A stretch of 64,000 nt of DNA from Sphingobacteriales bacterium JAD_PAG50586_3 (GCA_023213195.1 CP096135.1:1196616-1260615); one strand, 5' to 3'; shown: positions 19,178 through 29,180, counted from the stretch's first letter. The notes: generated by a model not told the origin, from the sequence alone. Translations and numbers: made by a program.

Positions 19178-21032
19178 AGCAGCTTTCATCACGTCAATAC
19201 CTAATTGCAGGTATAGTTGTGGCTATATGTTTTACATATATAGGCAGGCTTTTCTATATCCAGATTATTGATGAGAAGTACAAAATTATGGCGGTTAACA
19301 ACGCCATACGCCGTATTGTAGATTACCCGCCCCGCGGTGTTGTTTACGACCGTACCGGCAAGTTGCTGGTAGCCAACCAGGCCGCTTACGACCTTATGGT
19401 TATACCCAACCAGGTAAAAGATTGCGACACCATGGAGCTTTGCCGTTTGGTTAGTATCGATAAGCAGGGCTTTAAAGACAGGTTTGCCAAACTAAAAAAA
19501 CAAAAGCACCCGTGGTACCAACCTGCTGTTTTCGAAGGCCAACTATCGGGCAAGGCGTATGCTGCTTTGCAGGAAAAACTATACGACTTTCAGGGCTTTT
19601 ATGTACAATCGCGCACCATACGTAACTACCCTAAAAATGTAGGGGCCCACTTACTAGGTTATGTTGGCGAGGTAAATGAGAAAATCGTAGAAGACAGCTC
19701 GTACTACCAAATGGGCGACTATATCGGGTTAAGCGGTATAGAAAAATCGTACGAGGTGCCGCTGCGTGGTATACGCGGTGTTAGGCACGTAGAGAAAGAC
19801 GTATTTAACCGTGAGCGTGCCGCCTTTGCCGAAGGGCGCTACGATACGTTGGGCATTGCCGGGGTTGATTTAACATCAAGCATCGACCTTGATTTGCAAG
19901 AGTACGGCGAAAAGCTGATGAAGAATAAAATAGGTTCTATTGTGGCTATAGAACCGGGAACAGGAGAGATACTTGCCCTTGTTTCAAGCCCTACATACGA
20001 CCCTAACTTGCTGGTAGGCCACGAGCGTTCTAAGAATTATGTAGTGCTATTGCGCGATACCATGAAGCCGCTGTTTAATCGTGCACTTATGGCATCTTAC
20101 CCTCCTGGTTCTACATTTAAAATTGCCAACGCGCTGGTAGGGCAAGAGGTTGGCGTTGTTACTCCCGATACGCGCTATAGCTGTAACCGTGGCTTTAGCG
20201 CCGGTGGTGTACACGTAGGTTGCCACGCCCACGCAAGCCCTGTCGATTTAAAATTTTCTATAACTACATCGTGTAACGCCTATTATTGTAACGTATTCCG
20301 CAGCATTGTAGAGCATTACAAACCATCAGAAGCGGGCTACCGCACCTATGGCGCGATTATATTATGAGCTTTGGCTTTGGCGCTAAACTGCCATCGGACT
20401 TACCTAACGAACTTCGCGGCAACGTACCATCGGCAGAATATTATAATAAGCTATACGGCAAAAACCGTTGGAGGGCATTGTCGGTAATATCATTAGGTAT
20501 TGGCTAGGGCGAGATGGGTGTTACCCCGCTACAAATGGCTAATTACTGCGCCACATTGGCCAACCGTGGTTGGTATTATTTGCCGCACGCTATTAAAAAG
20601 GTAGGCGATAAACCTATTGGTACATACAACCCCAAGTTTGGCGAAAAGCATTATACCAAAGTGCGCAAGCAATATTTTGATGTAGTGGTAGATGCTATGG
20701 AGAATGTAATGGTTAATGGTACCGGTCGCATAGCGCGTATTGATAGCGTAAGGCTGGGTGGTAAAACCGGCACGGCGCAGAACCCCCACGGCAAAGACCA
20801 CTCTATTTTTATATGCTTTGGCCCGGTTGAAAACCCTAAGATTGCCATTGCCGTGTATGTAGAAAATGCAGGCTTTGGTGCTACATGGGCCGCGCCTATA
20901 GCATCGTTAATGATTGAAAAGTACCTGAAAGGAAAAACCAAACGCCCCGATTTGGAAAAGCGTATGATGGATGGTGTGGTTTTACCTGTGTATGAAAGAG
21001 TGAAAGTAAAAGCAACACCTGTAGAAGAATAA
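19174..21032 (+). CDS. mrdA: Penicillin-binding protein 2 (frameshift and in-frame TAG)
   Basis: This is the transpeptidase of the elongasome, partner of RodA. It has an N-terminal membrane helix ([19 protein letters not shown]), a dimerisation/pedestal domain ([12 protein letters not shown]), and a transpeptidase domain with SxxK at Ser313-Lys316 (PPGSTFK), SxN at Ser366-Cys-Asn (TTSCNAYY) and KTG near 20760 (GKTGTAQNP). The frame breaks near 20345-20350, where [15 protein letters not shown] continues in another frame. A TAG at 20505-20507 stands where [15 protein letters not shown] expects CAG (Gln). Corrected length is about 619 aa. The stop is 1 nt before the rodA GTG. Confidence 0.92.
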
Positions 21033-21033
21033 C

Positions 21034-22316
21034 GTGAGAGAGCAGCGGAGCATAGTACAAAATATAGACTGGCCTTTGTTGGTTATCTACATGGTGTTGG
21101 TAACCATGGGCTGGCTTAATATTTATGCCGCCGTTTACGACCCTGAAAACATCAGCATGTTCGATTTGGATGTGCAATATGGTAAGCAGGCCATGTTTAT
21201 TGGTGTGTGCGCCTTGGTAGGGTCTGTTATCCTGTTTACTGATGGCAAGCTCTTCCCCACCTTCTCGTTTTGGATATATGCCTTTATGATGGTGCTGCTG
21301 GTAGCCACCATTTTTCTTGGTAAAGAGGTAAAAGGCTCCCACTCATGGTTAAATATAGGCGGAGGCTTTTCGTTGCAACCCGCAGAGTTAGCCAAGTTTG
21401 CTACCTGCCTTGCTTTGGCGCGCTATCTGGGCGATATTAATGTGAAGATGGAAAAGCTGCAAACGCGGCTTGTATGTGCGGCGCTTATATTCTTGCCGGT
21501 GGTAATTATATTAATGCAGAATGAAACAGGCTTAGCCATTGTATACTTCTCTTTTGTTTTTGTTTTGTACCGCGAAGGCTTACCCGGATGGTTTTTGTTG
21601 TTGGGCTTTGGAGTAGCTGTGCTCTTTATCCTATCCCTATTAATAGAGCGTACCATACTTTTTTCTGTAATAGGTGCTATAGCTATTTTGGTATTTATGT
21701 TTATGGGTAAGCGTAGGTTCTCTCGCTTATTAAGGGTAGCGGCTGTTGCTGGCCTGGCTATTGCGTTTACGTTTAGCGTAAATTATATTTTTACCAAGGT
21801 GCTAAAACCCCACCAAAGTATACGCATTAACGCGTTGTTGGGTAAGATAGACGAGAGCAACCGCAAAATTGCCGAGAAGGGCATTTTATACAACGTAAAT
21901 CAATCTAAAATTGCCATAGGTTCCGGTGGTTTAGTAGGCAAAGGGTGGACTAAAGGCACCCAAACCAAATACGATTTTGTGCCCGAACAAGACACCGACT
22001 TTATTTTTTGTACGGTAGGTGAGGAGTGGGGCTTTTAGGCAGCACCACCGTTTTGCTCTTGTTTATGACACTCATACTCCGCATTATATACATAGGCGAG
22101 CGACAGAAAGCGCCCTTTACCCGTATTTATGCCTATGGTGTTGCATCAATATTAATGTTCCACTTAATGGTAAATGTGGGGATGACATTGGGGCTAATGC
22201 CGGTAATTGGTATACCGCTGCCGTTTTTTAGTTACGGTGGTTCGTCGCTGCTGGGCTTTACCATATTGCTGTTTATCTTAATAAGGTTAGACTCTTACCG
22301 TATGCAAATTTTATAA
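21034..22316 (+). CDS. rodA: Peptidoglycan glycosyltransferase RodA (frameshifted)
   Basis: This SEDS-family polymerase of lipid II works with PBP2. About ten membrane helices are visible. Family landmarks are [73 protein letters not shown] (read as [11 protein letters not shown]...) and the Asp/Glu-bearing loops. A G is missing in the GGGG run near 22028-22031: [19 protein letters not shown] continues in the other frame. The corrected length is about 428 aa. It starts with GTG. It ends 4 nt before the next gene, an SGNH protein, so the operon seems to continue. Confidence 0.93.
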
Positions 22317-22320
22317 GGCC

Positions 22321-23664
22321 GTGAAGAATTATATAGCACAATCATTCGGCTTGGTATTTATCATTTTTGCAGTGTTGGTGGGCTTATCATTCACCAATAC
22401 CGCTGTTACAGTTTTTGGCTACACACTAAAGCCTGTTGACTTGTTTTCTGATGTGCGCAAAGAGCAGGCCGACACAGCCTTGGTAAATATACCCAAAGTA
22501 AAACCCAAGTTTGTAGATACTTGCAAAACAGGGCTTACCTGCTTTGAAGATTATAGTCCAGATAAATCAGCATTAAAGATATTTTTTGATGCCTTGTGCG
22601 AACTGGATACCGCTAAAAAGCCCTTGCGCATTGCCTTCTTCGGCGACTCGTTTATTGAGGGTGATATATTAACCGCTACCCTGCGCGACTCGCTGCAAAC
22701 TAAGTTTGGTGGCAACGGTGTAGGCTTTGTTCCCATTACATCAGAAGTAAGCCAGTTTAGGCAAACCGTTACCCACACTTTTAACGATGGGTGGACAACT
22801 TACTCGGGCCTTAATGGTAAACCGTCAACAGCCAATCTTGGTTTTTCAGGTAATTCGTTTGTACCCGGAGCAGGAGCAACAGTAAACTACAGCGGTATAA
22901 AAAGTAATACACACCTGCGCAATTTTAATTCGGTAAACTTGTTTTATGGCAACTTAACTGCGGCATCAAACGTAAGTATTAATATAAACAGCAAAGGCGC
23001 GCAAAGCTATGCTATGCAGGCAGGTAAGGGAACAAAAAAGCTAACGGTAAAAGCAGATAGCATACGCTCTGCAGCATTTAGTTTTGGCGGCGGCGGAGAG
23101 GTGTATGGCGTTACGCTGGAAGACACTACGGGCATTAGTGTAGACAACCTTTCGCTACGCGGAAACTCTGGCACTGCGCTGTTAAATGTTAATGATAATA
23201 TACTGGCCGATTTTGATTCGTTGCGCGGATATAAATTGATAATACTGCAATACGGATTGAATGTTGCTACTGAAGAGGCTACTAAGTTTACGGCTTACGA
23301 AAACAACATGATTAAGGTAATTGAGAAGCTGAAAAAGAACTGCCCCGGTGCCAGTATTCTCCTTATCAGCGTTAGCGACCGCAGTACTAAAAAGAATGGC
23401 GAATATGTTACCATGAAGAGCATACCTATTTTGGTAGAGTCTCAACGCCGCGTAGCAAGCAAAACAGGCGTTGCTTTTTGGGATATGTTTACCGCCATGG
23501 GTGGCGAGGGTGCCATGGTAACCTTTGCCGATGCTAAACCACCGTTAGCCAATAAAGATTATACACACTTAAAATTTGCCGGAGGCCGCAAGCTGGCAGG
23601 CATTTTAATGCAAACCATAGTGTACGAAAAGTTTAAACATGAACAGAGGAAAAAGAGCTTGTAG
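22321..23664 (+). CDS. SGNH/GDSL-hydrolase-like membrane-anchored protein, first of two
   Basis: The 447-aa protein has one N-terminal transmembrane helix or uncleaved signal (about residues 8-28). The SGNH catalytic blocks are visible: FFGDSFIEGD with Ser110, ILQYGLN (block III Asn) and DYTHL with Asp413 and His416. The middle holds a beta-rich insert of about 170 residues, as in AlgX/PatB-like O-acetyl-transfer proteins. It starts with GTG 4 nt after rodA and overlaps the next SGNH gene by 26 nt. It likely moves or removes O-acetyl groups on a periplasmic glycan; this is inferred from the fold and the MBOAT two genes on. Confidence 0.8.
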   Translation: MKNYIAQSFGLVFIIFAVLVGLSFTNTAVTVFGYTLKPVDLFSDVRKEQADTALVNIPKVKPKFVDTCKTGLTCFEDYSPDKSALKIFFDALCELDTAKKPLRIAFFGDSFIEGDILTATLRDSLQTKFGGNGVGFVPITSEVSQFRQTVTHTFNDGWTTYSGLNGKPSTANLGFSGNSFVPGAGATVNYSGIKSNTHLRNFNSVNLFYGNLTAASNVSININSKGAQSYAMQAGKGTKKLTVKADSIRSAAFSFGGGGEVYGVTLEDTTGISVDNLSLRGNSGTALLNVNDNILADFDSLRGYKLIILQYGLNVATEEATKFTAYENNMIKVIEKLKKNCPGASILLISVSDRSTKKNGEYVTMKSIPILVESQRRVASKTGVAFWDMFTAMGGEGAMVTFADAKPPLANKDYTHLKFAGGRKLAGILMQTIVYEKFKHEQRKKSL

Positions 23665-24864
23665 CCTGTTTGTGGTTTTGCTTTTTGCAATGGTTGCAAA
23701 GGCGCAAAATGCAGCAGACCACCCCATGGTGGTTCACCCTAATGTGCTGTCGTATGCCGATAATTTACAGCCCTTTTTTCAGCTATTATATCTATTAGAA
23801 AAAAGCAGGTACACCAGGTTAATGTGTTACACATTGGCGACTCGCACATACAAGCCGATTTACTATCAAGGGAAGTGCGCAAGGGCTTGCAAAGCAAGTT
23901 TGGAAACTCGGGGCGTGGCTTGGTATTTCCATACAAACAGGCAGGTTCTAACGGGCCACCATCTACCCGCAGCACAAGCAATGCAACGTGGGAGGCAGGG
24001 CGCAACGTGCAGCCTGCATACCGCAGCCGCACAGGTATTGCAGGGTTTTACCTGAATACTACAAATCAATACGCAAGGCTAACTTTGCGCACTAATAACG
24101 CTGATAGTGTAGACTATACTTTTAACCGTTTGGGCATATTGTACAACAGTGGCCCCGATTCGTTTTCTATAAACGTTGGCGATACTGCTAAGCCCAGCAA
24201 TTATGTTGATGCTGCAACAGAGGAAATTGCCCCCGGCTATGTATCGTTAAAAATGCCTGCGTTAACTAACTATGTGGTGCTGGAGAATGATAAGAAAAGC
24301 CCGGGTGCCACACACATGCAGTACTACGGGTTTGTTATGGAGAATGATAATCCAGGCATATTGTACCATGTAGCCGGTGTTAATGGCGCGCAGTATGGTA
24401 ACTATGCACAGGCCCCTTTATTCGCGCCGCAAACCAAAGCATTAAGCCCCCAGCTTATTATCATTTCATTAGGCACTAACGAGGCATTTGGTGCTAAGTT
24501 CGACTCAATACAAATGGTAAAAGATATTGATAGCCTTATTAATCATTTACAGGATAATAATCCATGGGCAAGTTTTATTTTAACCACCCCGCCCGATGTT
24601 TACAAGCGCAGGAAATATTACAATGCCAACATTAAGAGAATGTCGGATATAATTGATGGCTATGCTAAAGCAAATGGCCTTGCGGTGTGGAATATGTTTG
24701 ATATAACCGGAGGATATACATCGGCCAAAGAATGGAAAAAATACAGGTTGCTGGCGGGCGACGGGGTGCATTTTCAGCATGCAGGCTATAAGCTACAGGG
24801 GCAGTTGCTGTTGGATGCCATTTTAAAAGCTTACGACGATTACAAAAAGACAATTAAAAAATAG
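23639..24864 (+). CDS. Second SGNH/GDSL-hydrolase-like secreted protein (frameshifted)
   Basis: It has a signal peptide (MNRGKRACSLFVVLLFAMVAKAQ). One missing T in the TTTTTT run near 23774-23779 joins ...NLQPFF to SAIISIRKKQVHQVNVLHIGDSHIQADL. Catalytic blocks are GDSH (Ser about 69), SLGTNEAFG (Gly/Asn) and DGVHF (Asp about 375, His about 378). Corrected length is about 408 aa. It is similar in layout to the previous gene but has no membrane anchor. It is followed within 3 nt by the MBOAT gene. Probable acetylesterase or acetyl acceptor in O-acetylation of cell-wall or surface polymer. Confidence 0.8.
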
Positions 24865-24866
24865 CG

Positions 24867-26402
24867 ATGTTTACGTTGCCCGACATAGATTATAGCAAAC
24901 TTACCGGCCTGTTTGAATACAATGCCAAAGAACCCCTGCTATTTAATACAGGCTACTTTGTGTGGATGTTTGCCGCCTTTATGTTGGTGTATGGCATAGT
25001 ATACCGCAACACATTTACCCGCACATTCTACCTTACGCTTTTTTCGCTTTTCTTCTACTACAAATCAAGCGGCACTATTGTGTTTATGCTAGTGGGTTCT
25101 ACTATTCTCGATTTTTTAATTGGGAATATGATAGATGCCGCGCCTACCAAAGGACGGAAAAGCTTTGGCTTGCAGCCAGTTTACTCGTCAACTTGGGGGC
25201 GTTGATTTACTTTAAATACGCGGGCTTTATTTTAAAAAATGTTGGGGTTGATACAGAACTTATATCTAACATACTAAACAACGGATTAGAAACAGTAAAC
25301 ATAACCGGTTGGGTGGGTTATTTTAATATCGATAACATGATATTGCCAGTGGGTATATCGTTCTTCACCTTTCAAAAATTAAGCTATACAATAGATATTT
25401 ACCGTGGGCAGTTAAAGCCTACCCACTCGTTTTTAGATTTTTCTTTCTTTGTAACATTCTTCCCGCATTTGGTTGCAGGGCCTATCGTTCGTGCTGCCGA
25501 TTTCCTTCCACAGATACGAATAAAGACCACCATAACGAAAGAGCAATTTGGGCGTGCGGTATTCTTAATTGCGACAGGCTTATTCAAAAAAGCCGTTATA
25601 TCAGACTATATAAGCACCAATTTTGTAGACCGTGTTTTTGACGACCCTACGCTGTATACAGGCTTTGAAAACCTGGCGGCGGTATATGCGTATGCATTAC
25701 AAATTTATTGCGATTTCTCCGGTTATTCTGATATGGCAATAGGCATTGCGCAGTTGGTAGGCTATACTTTAAAACCTAACTTTAATTCGCCTTATAAAAG
25801 TGCTGATATTACGGAGTTTTGGCGACGCTGGCACATGTCGCTGTCGTTTTGGTTGCGCGATTATGTTTATATATCGTTAGGCGGAAATCGCAGGGGTAAA
25901 GTAATGCAGTATGTAAACCAAATGATAACCATGCTTATTGGTGGCCTATGGCACGGCGCAGCTTGGCAGTTTATATTATGGGGGCTTTGCATGGGCTTGC
26001 ACTAGGCTTTGATAAAGCCATACGTACCGTGTTTGATGTGCGTAAAAACACCTTTACCAAACTAGTAGGCATCTTCTTTACTTTCCATTTTGTGTGCTTT
26101 TGCTGGATATACTTCCGCGCACCGAATATTGATGTGGCGCACTACAGGTTATGGGTCGCATAGTAAGTGCTTTCCACCCCGAAATATTTATGGGCTTTAT
26201 TAAGGGCTACCCCAATGTTATAGCATTGGTAATTATTGGCTATTTGATGCACTTTACCCCAACGCGTTTCAAAATAAACATACGCAATGTGGTAACTAAT
26301 ACTCCTCTTATAGGTAAGGCAGCATTAATATTGGTAATAGCGTATATAGTTATCCAGGTAAAATCGGCGGAGATACAGCCGTTTATTTATTTTCAGTTTT
26401 AA
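24867..26402 (+). CDS. MBOAT-family O-acyltransferase (three frameshifts)
   Basis: The polytopic membrane protein is of the AlgI/DltB/PatA type. The signature run is ITEFWRRWHMSLSFWLRDYVYISLGG and then GGLWHGAAWQF, with the catalytic His at about residue 360. PVGISFFTFQKLSYTIDIYRG is another strong family motif. The frame breaks near 25162 (GGAAAAGC), near 25980 (GGGGGC after FILWG) and near 26150; the pieces join as GRKKLWLAASLL, ILWGALHGLALG and VAHEVMGRIV. Corrected length is about 511 aa. MBOATs pass acyl groups across the membrane, and the two SGNH partners upstream complete a Pat/Alg-like module. Confidence 0.85.
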
Positions 26403-26674
26403 GCCAAATCTTTGCCAATAAGGTAGCCAAATGCAGCAGCCGATGCAGCCATGTGGATTATTAACCATGCCTTTTGCCAAAGTGGTCTTTCTGCCCACTT
26501 TTGGTTAATATCAAATGGGTCGAACACCAGGGCCAGGCTTAAGAATATTGCTGTGTTGCTTGTGTCTTTGTCAACAAACAAAAAGCTTATACCTGCAATA
26601 ACAAAAACAGCATATGCTATTTTGTTAAAGTTTTTGGGCTGTGTTGCTTTTTCAGAATCTTCCATACTAATCAT
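26399..26674 (-). CDS. Small two-helix membrane protein
   Basis: The 91-aa protein has hydrophobic segments at about 20-50 and 69-87, with a conserved-looking loop FDPFDINQKWAERPLWQKAWL. It resembles uncharacterised small Bacteroidota membrane proteins; no function can be assigned. It is convergent with the MBOAT gene (4-nt overlap at the ends). A later Met (residue 4) could be the real start. Confidence 0.6.
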   Translation of the reverse strand: MISMEDSEKATQPKNFNKIAYAVFVIAGISFLFVDKDTSNTAIFLSLALVFDPFDINQKWAERPLWQKAWLIIHMAASAAAFGYLIGKDLA

Positions 26675-26726
26675 TTTTACAGATTAGTAGGAATGATTAG
26701 CGAAGAAATTACAGGCTAATAATTAT

Positions 26727-27422
26727 TTAACATTCACCATCTACCTCGCAGCTTTCGCCATCGGTAGCAGGGGCAGGGTTTTGTTCGGCCCAAATGCCTT
26801 GCAGTGCTTTTAAAATTACCTGACCGCCTTGCGCACCCGATATTCCATACTGCTCATTCACCACAAAAAACGGCACCCCTTTTATACCCATTTGTTGTGC
26901 TTTGTATTGGTCTATGCGCACAGCATCGGCAAACTCATCGGTGGCTAAAACAGCGTCAACTTCAGTAGCATTTAAACCTATTTCGGTTGATAATTTTCGC
27001 AATGTATTATCATCGGCAATGTCTTGCCCCTCGGTAAAATAAGCAGAGAAAAAACGTTCTTCCGCTTTATCGGCCAAACCGGTTTTAGCTGATAAATGGA
27101 TAAGGCGGTGGGCATCAAACGTATTGCTTGGGCGGGTTTTATCCATATCGTAATGCAAGCCAACCAACGCGGCCATATCAACTACACCATGGCTCATTTC
27201 TTTGGCTTTTTCTAACGTTAAACCATACTTACTAGCCAGCATATCGTACGTGCTGCCAACAGAAGGTTTAGGTGTGTTAGGGTCTAGCTGAAAGCTGTGC
27301 CATGTTACTTCAACCTTATCTTTATGTTCAAACTGGTCTAATGCAATTTCAAACTGGCGCTTGCCAATGTAGCAAAACGGGCATACAACGTCCGACCAAA
27401 TATCTACTTTCATTTTATTCAT
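26727..27422 (-). CDS. DsbA-family (FrnE-like) thiol oxidoreductase
   Basis: The protein is about 231 aa from MNKMKVDIWSDVVCPFCYIGKR. The thioredoxin-fold CPFC active site is at residues 14-17 (CxxC), and the cis-Pro loop is GVPFFVVNEQYGISGAQ. The length and the helical insertion match cytoplasmic FrnE/2-hydroxychromene isomerase-like DsbA proteins. There is no signal peptide, so the protein is cytoplasmic. The ORF could start 14 codons earlier (27464), but the alternative N-terminus is not family-like. It shares the minus strand with doxX and sits opposite an HxlR regulator, a common redox/quinone-stress arrangement. Confidence 0.88.
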   Translation of the reverse strand: MNKMKVDIWSDVVCPFCYIGKRQFEIALDQFEHKDKVEVTWHSFQLDPNTPKPSVGSTYDMLASKYGLTLEKAKEMSHGVVDMAALVGLHYDMDKTRPSNTFDAHRLIHLSAKTGLADKAEERFFSAYFTEGQDIADDNTLRKLSTEIGLNATEVDAVLATDEFADAVRIDQYKAQQMGIKGVPFFVVNEQYGISGAQGGQVILKALQGIWAEQNPAPATDGESCEVDGEC

Positions 27423-27475
27423 AATTGTAATAAACAAGGCAGGTGCAACCTTGTTTAGCAGCACCTGCCGGTTAA

Positions 27476-27844
27476 TTATGCAAAGGTATTAAACCTGCCA
27501 ACAGCAACAAAAGCCATTAATCCCAGAAAAGCCACATTCATTGCTATGGCTTTGTATTCATTCTTTTTAAGGTGTACAAAAATGGCCAACAACATTATAG
27601 TTGCTAATCCGGCTGCCGCTATAGCAGTTAGTATGGGCATTATGCCGGTAGCCCAGGGTAGTATTAAGCCTATTCCGCCTAATAATTCTGATATACCTAT
27701 AAACCGTACAAGGGGTTCCGGCGATTTTTCCATGCCGGGTATTTTCTCGCCAAGCTTATCCATAGGGGTAAATGTTTTTGTAAAACCGGCCATAAGAAAT
27801 AGGGCTGCGCCTAGTGCTTGTGCTATCCAAAGTGCGATGTTCAT
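27476..27844 (-). CDS. DoxX-family membrane protein
   Basis: The 122-aa protein has four hydrophobic helices with the DoxX pattern: ALWIAQALGAALFLMAGFTK, FIGISELLGGIGLILPWATG, ITAIAAAGLATIMLLAIFVHL and AMNVAFLGLMAFVAVGRF. DoxX proteins occur with thiol/redox systems and are often under HxlR control. The gene is 53 nt before the DsbA-like gene on the same strand (probable operon) and divergent from the HxlR gene. Confidence 0.85.
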   Translation of the reverse strand: MNIALWIAQALGAALFLMAGFTKTFTPMDKLGEKIPGMEKSPEPLVRFIGISELLGGIGLILPWATGIMPILTAIAAAGLATIMLLAIFVHLKKNEYKAIAMNVAFLGLMAFVAVGRFNTFA

Positions 27845-27873
27845 TTTGTCTTTTTATGATTATTGTTTAAACA

Positions 27874-27903
27874 TTGATTATTGGACAAAAGTGGCTATAT
27901 TTG
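27874..27903 (+). promoter_or_regulatory. Promoter of the HxlR-type regulator gene
   Basis: TTG at 27874-27876, 19 nt, then TATATTTG at 27896-27903: both elements of the Bacteroidota promoter are exact. The predicted transcription start, near 27910, is just before the palindromes at 27922-27945. Confidence 0.75.
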
Positions 27904-27921
27904 CTATATAATAGTAACTAC

Positions 27922-27945
27922 TATACTAAAGTATACCGGTATACT
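27922..27945. promoter_or_regulatory. Nested palindromic operator in the HxlR gene leader
   Basis: TATACT-AA-AGTATA overlaps AGTATACC-GGTATACT, a perfect 16-bp palindrome at 27930-27945. This gives three half-sites, TATACT/AGTATA/TATACT. The site lies in the leader of the regulator gene, where a dimeric winged-helix protein could repress its own transcription and influence the divergent doxX gene. Confidence 0.7.
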
Positions 27946-27968
27946 AAAAGTAACCAACAGTAAAATCA

Positions 27969-28355
27969 ATGGCTACAGCAGCATTAGTTAAGGAACATAC
28001 GCACGAGAGGTGTAATCAATATACATTACCCATTCGCGACACGCTAGATATTTTAAGCGGTAAATGGAAGCTGCCTATTATTGGGGCGTTGTTTATGAGC
28101 GAGAGCCGCAGGTTTAAAGAATTGGAGCGCGATATACCAAAAATTACATCGCGTATGCTTTCTAAAGAGCTAAAAGAATTAGAGATAAACGGCTTGGTTA
28201 AGCGTACGGTTTATGATACCATACCGGTAACTGTAGAGTATGAAATTACAGAGTATGGGCGCTCTTTAGAAACGGTGATAAAAGCATTGGCCGATTGGGG
28301 TACTACCCACCGCAAACGTATAAAAGATGGTATGCGTAAAAAGGCTATTGCTTAA
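27969..28355 (+). CDS. HxlR-family winged-helix regulator
   Basis: The 128-aa protein has the typical HxlR order: Cys15 in HERCNQYTLPIRDTLDILSGKWKLPIIGAL, then RFKELERDIPKITSRMLSKELKELEINGLVKRTVYDTIPVTVEYEITEYGRSL. The N-terminal Cys is the position that senses electrophiles or oxidants in HypR/YodB/QorR-type members. The divergent doxX-dsbA pair and the palindromes in the leader support local control. The 3' end overlaps the convergent SpoU gene. Confidence 0.92.
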   Translation: MATAALVKEHTHERCNQYTLPIRDTLDILSGKWKLPIIGALFMSESRRFKELERDIPKITSRMLSKELKELEINGLVKRTVYDTIPVTVEYEITEYGRSLETVIKALADWGTTHRKRIKDGMRKKAIA

Positions 28356-28863
28356 TAACCTGCCAAACAACTATACCCACGCTAACTGATATATTAAGCG
28401 AGTGCTTGCTGCCATCTTGCGGAATTTCTATACAGCCTGCCGAGGCATTAATTACATCAGCATCTACACCATTTACTTCGTTGCCAAATACAAGGGAAAG
28501 GCCGGTATCAGGAGCAGTAAAATCATTTAGCATAATGCTGCCCTCGGCTTGTTCTACTGCATAAACACTATAGCCCTTTTGCTTACATGCTTCAACCGCA
28601 TCTAATGTGTTGGGGAAATGTTGCTATGACCATGCTTTCATCGGCACCCAAAGCGGTTTTATAAATCTCTTTATTGGGCGGGGTGCCTGTAATGCCACAT
28701 AGGTAAATAGCTTCTACCAAAAAGCATCAGCAGTGCGAAAAACCGAGCCTACATTATTTAAGCTGCGCACATTATCCAATATAATAATAAGCTTGCGCTT
28801 TTCCGCGTCTTTAAACTCTTCGTTGCTAAGGCGGTTAAGCTCTTCGTTTGCCAGTTTGCGCAT
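28345..28863 (-). CDS. SpoU/TrmH-family RNA 2'-O-methyltransferase (two frameshifts)
   Basis: The pieces join to about 173 aa: MRKLANEELNRLSNEEF, LIIILDNVRSLNNVGSVFRTADAF, LVEAIYLCGITGTPPN, then LVFGNEVNGVDADVINASAGCIEIPQDGSKHSLNISVSVG. These are the knotted SPOUT motifs 1-3 (NxxNVGSxxRTA; G-E-x-x-G; P-x-x-G-x-x-xSLNVSVA). Breaks are near 28722-28730 (CCAAAAAG) and 28618-28625. It starts at ATG 28863, which overlaps by one nt the TAA of the upstream gene. It methylates ribose in tRNA or rRNA; the specific target is not deducible. Confidence 0.85.
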
Positions 28864-29180
28864 TAGCTATTCTTTTTAAGTTTTAAGTTTTGTATTTCCA
28901 ATACCACCCCACTAGCAATAGGCACACGGCTTTCTGTAAGCTCAAAATTTTGGCCTAAGTAAAGGCTATCGGCTAAATCGGCCTTATGTAAAACTGTAAA
29001 TTCTGTTTCAATACTTTCGCTAGGAAAAACCTCCTCTTTGCCTACCATTACTTGGTCGGCAGCTACAGGCCCTGCTACGTTTTCAAATATAAGTACAGGG
29101 TTATACTCAGCACCAATGGGTGTTTTTCTGCCCCCTTGTTCTTGTGTATAATAGGTAACCAATGCTGTAAAATCTGCCAT
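28863..29180 (-). CDS. Small EF-Tu C-terminal-barrel-like protein
   Basis: About 105 aa from MADFTALVTYYTQEQGGRKTPIGAEYNPVLIF. The 'YYTQEQGGRKTPI...YNPVLIF' start and the V..LGQNFELTESRVPIASGVVLEI end resemble the third beta-barrel domain of elongation factor Tu as a free-standing protein. The first ATG in the frame (29237) would add 19 hydrophobic residues lacking conservation, so 29180 is preferred. It is coupled to the SpoU methyltransferase gene by a TAATG junction. Function unknown, but it may act in translation or RNA modification. Confidence 0.55.
   Translation of the reverse strand: MADFTALVTYYTQEQGGRKTPIGAEYNPVLIFENVAGPVAADQVMVGKEEVFPSESIETEFTVLHKADLADSLYLGQNFELTESRVPIASGVVLEIQNLKLKKNS

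Noticed and set aside
7081..20507. Reassignment of TAG as a sense codon
   Set aside because: Several intact genes in the window (for example mreB and the second PhyH gene) end with TAG in the expected place, and only two internal TAGs were seen.
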